Assembly: GCF_018448935.1 (NCBI RefSeq)
Contig: NZ_RCWC01000002.1
Location: 1 to 64,000, forward strand
Source: Photorhabdus noenieputensis
GTDB taxonomy: Bacteria > Pseudomonadota > Gammaproteobacteria > Enterobacterales > Enterobacteriaceae
Direction: 5' to 3'
DNA: 64,000 nucleotides
The notes beneath the pieces are model-generated. The model was not told the origin of the DNA. It made no database searches and saw nothing but the letters and a program-made list of their open reading frames with translations. Position numbers and translations under genes: made by a program. Below, piece after piece: positions 60,069-64,000 of the stretch. Numbering within the stretch: position 1 is the first letter of the stretch; every line of letters begins with the position of its first letter.

Positions 60069-60976
60069 TGCAGGAAATTGACCCGTTACTGGAGCCGATT
60101 GAGGCATTTTTGCGCTACCTCAGGGTAGAGCGTCGGTTAAGTCCAGTGACTATCACCAATTACCGTCGCCATCTTGCTACATTGGCTGAGATGGTTTTAG
60201 AAATGGGTGTCAGCCAATGGAAAGATCTTGATCCCGCCAAAGTGAGAATGTTGGTAACACGTAGTCGTCGGGCTGGTTTGCAGTCAGCTAACTTGGCGTT
60301 GCGTTTATCTTCCTTGCGCAGTTTTCTTGATTGGCAGGTGATTCAAGGCGAAATTTCCGTTAATCCGAGTAAAACCGTCAGTACGCCGGGAACTAAGCGT
60401 CATTTGCCGAAAAATATCGATGTGGATGAAGTGAACCAACTGCTGAATATCGATTTTAATGATCCATTATCAGTGCGTGACCGGACGATGTTGGAAGTGA
60501 TGTATGGTGCTGGATTACGTTTGTCGGAGTTGGTGGGCCTTGATTGCCGGCATCTGGATCTTGAAAGTGGAGAAGTCTGGGTTTCAGGTAAAGGCAGTAA
60601 AGAGCGGAAGGTCCCTTTGGGACAGACCGCGGTTGAATGGCTTAATCGTTGGTTGGCGATGCGGGAGCTATTCGAGCCGGAGGATAATGCTGTTTTTGTC
60701 TCAAAGAGTGGGCGGCGAATATCAACCCGTAATGTACAAAAACGATTTGCGCAGTGGGGAATACGCCAGGGAATAAGCAGCCATATTCATCCTCATAAAT
60801 TGCGCCACTCTTTTGCCACTCATATTCTGGAGTCCAGTGGTGATTTGCGCGCGGTTCAGGAATTACTGGGCCATGCCAGCTTATCCTCCACACAAATCTA
60901 TACTCATTTGGATTTCCAGCATTTGACAAAAGTGTATGATGTAGCCCATCCCAGAGCCAAACGGGGGAAATCGTAA
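60065..60976 (+). CDS. xerC: XerC, site-specific tyrosine recombinase
   Basis: A 303-residue tyrosine recombinase that with XerD resolves chromosome dimers at dif. The catalytic residues are Arg152 (GLRLSEL), Lys176, His244 and Arg247 ([12 protein letters not shown]), His270 ([11 protein letters not shown]) and nucleophile Tyr279 (IYTHLD), with the E. coli spacing shifted by four. The N-terminal SAM-like core-binding domain covers about 1-95. Coupled to yigA and yigB by overlaps. Confidence 0.97.
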   Translation: MMQEIDPLLEPIEAFLRYLRVERRLSPVTITNYRRHLATLAEMVLEMGVSQWKDLDPAKVRMLVTRSRRAGLQSANLALRLSSLRSFLDWQVIQGEISVNPSKTVSTPGTKRHLPKNIDVDEVNQLLNIDFNDPLSVRDRTMLEVMYGAGLRLSELVGLDCRHLDLESGEVWVSGKGSKERKVPLGQTAVEWLNRWLAMRELFEPEDNAVFVSKSGRRISTRNVQKRFAQWGIRQGISSHIHPHKLRHSFATHILESSGDLRAVQELLGHASLSSTQIYTHLDFQHLTKVYDVAHPRAKRGKS

Positions 60977-61692
60977 TGCGTTTTTATCGGCCTCTTGCGC
61001 CAGTGTTAGCGATGACATTTGATCTGGATGATACACTGTATGATAATCATCCCGTCATGGATAAGGCAGAAGAGGAAGTACTGAATTTTGTACGGCAGTA
61101 TGATTCTAGGTTGAGTCACCTTAATCATCAGGATCTATATGCTTTCCGTGAATTGACACTTGAGCAGTATCCTGAAATTTATCATGACATGACTTTATGG
61201 CGTTGGCACTCTTCAAAGTTGATGTTTTGCCATTACGGTTTTAACCGTGAAGACGCTGATCGGGGGGCAGATGATGTCATGGCGCATTTCACACTTTGGC
61301 GTAATCGAATTGATATTCCTGAATCAACACATAAAACTCTGGCGGCACTTGCTGAACAGATACCACTAGTCGCCATTACTAATGGCAATGCAGAACCTGC
61401 CGCTTGTGGTCTTGCCCCTTATTTTAAATTTGTGCTGCAAGCTGGCCCTGATGGGCGCGCAAAACCTTGCAGCGATATGTACTATTTGGCCGCGGATCGC
61501 TTGGGTTTACCGTTTGGGCAAATCTTACATGTCGGTGATGATTTGAATACCGATGTGGCAGGGGCGTTGGCTAGTGGTATGCAGGCTTGCTGGATGAATA
61601 CCAAGAATAAAAAATTATTGCAGCCAATGGAAAGCCGCCTGCTGCCTCACATTGAGATTTACGATTTGGCTTCTTTGACAGCATTGATATAA
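60976..61692 (+). CDS. yigB: YigB, HAD-family FMN phosphatase
   Basis: A 238-residue HAD hydrolase. Motif I is FDLDDTLYDN with nucleophile Asp, motif II is ITNGN, then KPCSDMY and GDDLNTDVAGALASGM for motifs III and IV, and a cap domain between. In E. coli YigB dephosphorylates FMN and contributes to riboflavin supply. It overlaps the xerC stop by one base. Confidence 0.92.
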   Translation: MRFYRPLAPVLAMTFDLDDTLYDNHPVMDKAEEEVLNFVRQYDSRLSHLNHQDLYAFRELTLEQYPEIYHDMTLWRWHSSKLMFCHYGFNREDADRGADDVMAHFTLWRNRIDIPESTHKTLAALAEQIPLVAITNGNAEPAACGLAPYFKFVLQAGPDGRAKPCSDMYYLAADRLGLPFGQILHVGDDLNTDVAGALASGMQACWMNTKNKKLLQPMESRLLPHIEIYDLASLTALI

Positions 61693-61705
61693 TCAAGAAA
61701 TTATT

Positions 61706-61721
61706 CTGTATAAAAACACAG
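61706..61721. promoter_or_regulatory. LexA (SOS) box of uvrD
   Basis: CTGTATAAAAACACAG is a perfect CTGT-N8-ACAG LexA box, 37 nt before the uvrD start codon and 13 nt after the yigB stop codon. uvrD is SOS-induced in E. coli from the same position. Confidence 0.9.
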
Positions 61722-61758
61722 CAACCTCTGGTCGCTGTCTAATCAATTGATGGTAACT

Positions 61759-63921
61759 ATGGACGTCTCCTATCTGCTCGAAAGTCTGAATGACAAACAA
61801 CGGGAAGCTGTAGCTGCTCCGCGAACCAATATGTTGGTATTAGCTGGCGCAGGGAGTGGTAAAACCCGGGTTCTGGTACACCGAATTGCTTGGTTGTTGT
61901 CGGTGGAGAAGGCTTCGCCATTTTCCATTATGGCCGTGACCTTCACCAATAAAGCGGCTGCGGAGATGCGCCATCGGATTGAAAACTTGATCGGTACCAG
62001 CCAGGGTGGAATGTGGATTGGTACGTTCCACGGTTTGGCTCATCGGTTGTTACGAGCGCATCATCTGGATGCTAATTTGCCACAGGATTTTCAGATTCTT
62101 GACAGCGAAGATCAACATCGCCTGCTTAAACGCATTATTAAAGCGATGAATCTGGATGATAAACAATGGCCAGCTCGTCAAGGCATGTGGTACATCAATG
62201 GTAAAAAAGATGAGGGATTGCGGCCACAGCATATTGAAAGTTATGGCAATCCTGTTGAGGCGACATGGCAGAAAATTTATCAAGCTTATCAGGAGGCTTG
62301 TGATCGGGCCGGGTTGGTGGATTTTGCCGAGCTTTTACTGCGAGCCCATGAGTTGTGGTTGAATAAACCTCAGATTCTGCAACATTACCGTGGCCGTTTT
62401 ACTAATATTCTGGTGGATGAGTTTCAGGACACTAACAGTATTCAATATGCCTGGATTCATCTGTTGGCAGGGGAAACAGGCAAAGTGATGATTGTCGGAG
62501 ATGATGATCAATCTATTTACGGTTGGCGTGGTGCTCAAGTCGAGAATATTCAGCGTTTCCTGAAAGATTTTTCCGGTGCTGAAACTATCCGTTTGGAACA
62601 GAATTACCGCTCCACCAGTAATATTTTGAAAGTTGCCAATACATTGATTGCCAATAACAGTGATCGTCTGGGTAAAAATTTGTGGACTGATGGTGTAGAG
62701 GGTGAACCTATTTCCCTTTATTGTGCATTCAATGAACTGGATGAAGCCCGCTATGTGGTTAGCCGGATTAAAAACTGGCTTGAAAATGGTGGCGCTTTGA
62801 AAAATTGCGCCATACTTTACCGCAGCAACGCGCAGTCCCGTGTACTGGAAGAGGCGTTGTTACAGGCATCAATGCCATACCGTATTTATGGTGGTCAACG
62901 ATTCTTTGAGCGTCAGGAAATTAAAGATGCACTGGCTTACTTGCGTCTGATCGCCAATCGTCATGATGACGCGGCGTTTGAACGTGTAGTGAATACGCCT
63001 ACTCGTGGTATTGGTGACAGAACGTTAGATATTGTGCGCCAGGCGGCGCGTGAACGGCAGCAAACCTTGTGGGACTGTTGCCAAATATTGCTGCAAGAGA
63101 AAGTGCTGGCCGGGCGTGCCGCTGCGTCCTTGCAACGTTTTATTGAACTGATTGACGCGTTATCGACAGAAACTGAAGAGATGCCATTGCATGTTCAGAC
63201 TGACAGGGTTATCCGAGATTCTGGCCTGCGAGCGATGTATCAGCAGGAGAAAGGTGAAAAAGCGCAGGCACGGATTGAAAACCTTGAAGAACTTGTTACC
63301 GCGACTCGCCAGTTTAGCTATCAGGAAGAAGATGAAGATTTGACGCCATTGCAGGCATTTCTTTCCCATGCCGCGCTGGAATCGGGAGAAGGGCAGGCCG
63401 ATGCTTATCAGGATTCAGTGCAACTGATGACATTACATTCGGCTAAGGGACTGGAATTCCCACAGGTATTTATTGTTGGCATGGAAGAAGGCATGTTCCC
63501 AAGCCAGATGTCGATTGAAGAAGGCGGACGTCTGGAAGAGGAGCGTCGCTTGGCTTATGTGGGTTTGACGCGTGCAATGGAAAAATTGACCATCACTTAT
63601 GCCGAAAGTCGTCGTTTATATGGCAAAGAGGTGTATCATCGACCATCTCGTTTTATTGGGGAACTGCCGTCAGAATGTATTGAAGAAGTGCGGTTACGTG
63701 CGACAATATCTCGTCCGGTTAGCCATAGTCGGTTGGGCACACCTATCAGTGCCAATGATAGCGGTTATGCTCTTGGACAACGTGTTCGTCATCCTAAATT
63801 TGGTGAAGGAACCATTGTCAATATGGAGGGGAGTGGTGAACATAGCCGATTGCAAATCGCGTTTCAAGGGGAAGGGATTAAGTGGCTGGTGGCTGCTTAT
63901 GCCAGACTTGAAATGGTCTGA
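61759..63921 (+). CDS. uvrD: UvrD, DNA helicase II
   Basis: A 720-residue SF1A helicase, the E. coli length, used in nucleotide excision and mismatch repair. Walker A AGAGSGKT is at residues 29-36, motif II VDEFQDTN, motif [41 protein letters not shown] and VGLTRAMEKL. The C-terminal Tudor-like domain with QRVRHPKFGEGTIVNMEG binds RNA polymerase and UvrB in E. coli. Start at ATG 61759 (MDVSYLLESLNDKQ); ATG 61750 and TTG 61747 are in-frame alternatives. Confidence 0.97.
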   Translation: MDVSYLLESLNDKQREAVAAPRTNMLVLAGAGSGKTRVLVHRIAWLLSVEKASPFSIMAVTFTNKAAAEMRHRIENLIGTSQGGMWIGTFHGLAHRLLRAHHLDANLPQDFQILDSEDQHRLLKRIIKAMNLDDKQWPARQGMWYINGKKDEGLRPQHIESYGNPVEATWQKIYQAYQEACDRAGLVDFAELLLRAHELWLNKPQILQHYRGRFTNILVDEFQDTNSIQYAWIHLLAGETGKVMIVGDDDQSIYGWRGAQVENIQRFLKDFSGAETIRLEQNYRSTSNILKVANTLIANNSDRLGKNLWTDGVEGEPISLYCAFNELDEARYVVSRIKNWLENGGALKNCAILYRSNAQSRVLEEALLQASMPYRIYGGQRFFERQEIKDALAYLRLIANRHDDAAFERVVNTPTRGIGDRTLDIVRQAARERQQTLWDCCQILLQEKVLAGRAAASLQRFIELIDALSTETEEMPLHVQTDRVIRDSGLRAMYQQEKGEKAQARIENLEELVTATRQFSYQEEDEDLTPLQAFLSHAALESGEGQADAYQDSVQLMTLHSAKGLEFPQVFIVGMEEGMFPSQMSIEEGGRLEEERRLAYVGLTRAMEKLTITYAESRRLYGKEVYHRPSRFIGELPSECIEEVRLRATISRPVSHSRLGTPISANDSGYALGQRVRHPKFGEGTIVNMEGSGEHSRLQIAFQGEGIKWLVAAYARLEMV

Positions 63922-64000
63922 AAATAATATCCAGGTTGAATGTTGACAGGCTTTTTCTTCTAAGCGTAACATTCGCGCCTTACGATCACGTAGGGAGTAA
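63922..64000. other. Window tail after uvrD
   Basis: 79 nt after uvrD with no terminator hairpin or gene start that I can recognise. The E. coli neighbour here would be corA, which is not reached. Confidence 0.5.

Overview
This 64 kb window is a chromosomal segment of an enteric gammaproteobacterium of the Morganellaceae type. I infer Photorhabdus or a close relative such as Xenorhabdus. The support is Enterobacterales gene order across almost the whole window (rrn-aspT-trpT-hdfR-maoP-yifB-ilvLGMEDA, ilvYC, rep-gppA-rhlB-trxA-rho, the full wec operon, yifK-argX-hisR-leuT-proM, hemCDXY/cyaA/cyaY/dapF/xerC/uvrD), protein products that match the E. coli orthologs as I remember them nearly end to end, moderate to low GC with very AT-rich spacers, and a 127-bp ERIC element. 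Genus assignment is inference.

Layout. 1-740: 3' end of a 23S gene, 5S, tRNA-Asp and tRNA-Trp. 1.5-4.4 kb: hdfR, maoP, yifB. 5.0-11.6 kb: branched-chain amino-acid operon with leader peptide, attenuator and intact ilvG. 11.7-23.6 kb: an accessory island between ilvA and ilvYC, which are neighbours in E. coli. 24.2-34.0 kb: ilvY/ilvC, rep, gppA, rhlB, trxA, rho. 34.3-47.2 kb: the complete enterobacterial common antigen (ECA) operon wecA-wecG. 47.5-49.5 kb: yifK and four tRNAs. 49.65-50.07 kb: the regulatory RNA gene glmZ with a sigma-54 promoter and two upstream GlrR-type sites. 50.2-54.7 kb: a TM2 protein and hemCDXY. 55.3-63.9 kb: cyaA, cyaY, lptM, dapF, yigA, xerC, yigB and uvrD.

The most unusual part is the island. 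On the minus strand, in transcriptional order, it encodes an orphan LuxE-like acyl-protein synthetase, an IscU/NifU-like scaffold, a NifS/IscS-like cysteine desulfurase, a free-standing acyl carrier protein with an atypical attachment motif, a FabF-type ketosynthase, a MaoC-type dehydratase, a FabG-type reductase, and then an EmrAB export pair. A CzcO-like flavin monooxygenase is divergent from it and an AraC-type regulator follows. This looks like a compact biosynthetic pathway that joins acyl activation and fatty-acid-style chain building to a dedicated sulfur relay, with its own exporter and possibly its own regulator. I do not recognise it as a described pathway, and the product is unknown.

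Everything else is core metabolism and envelope biosynthesis. Its interest lies mainly in regulation: attenuation and a mid-operon hairpin in ilv, an IlvY-type palindrome, a CRP site at cyaA, a LexA box at uvrD, and the glmZ control region.
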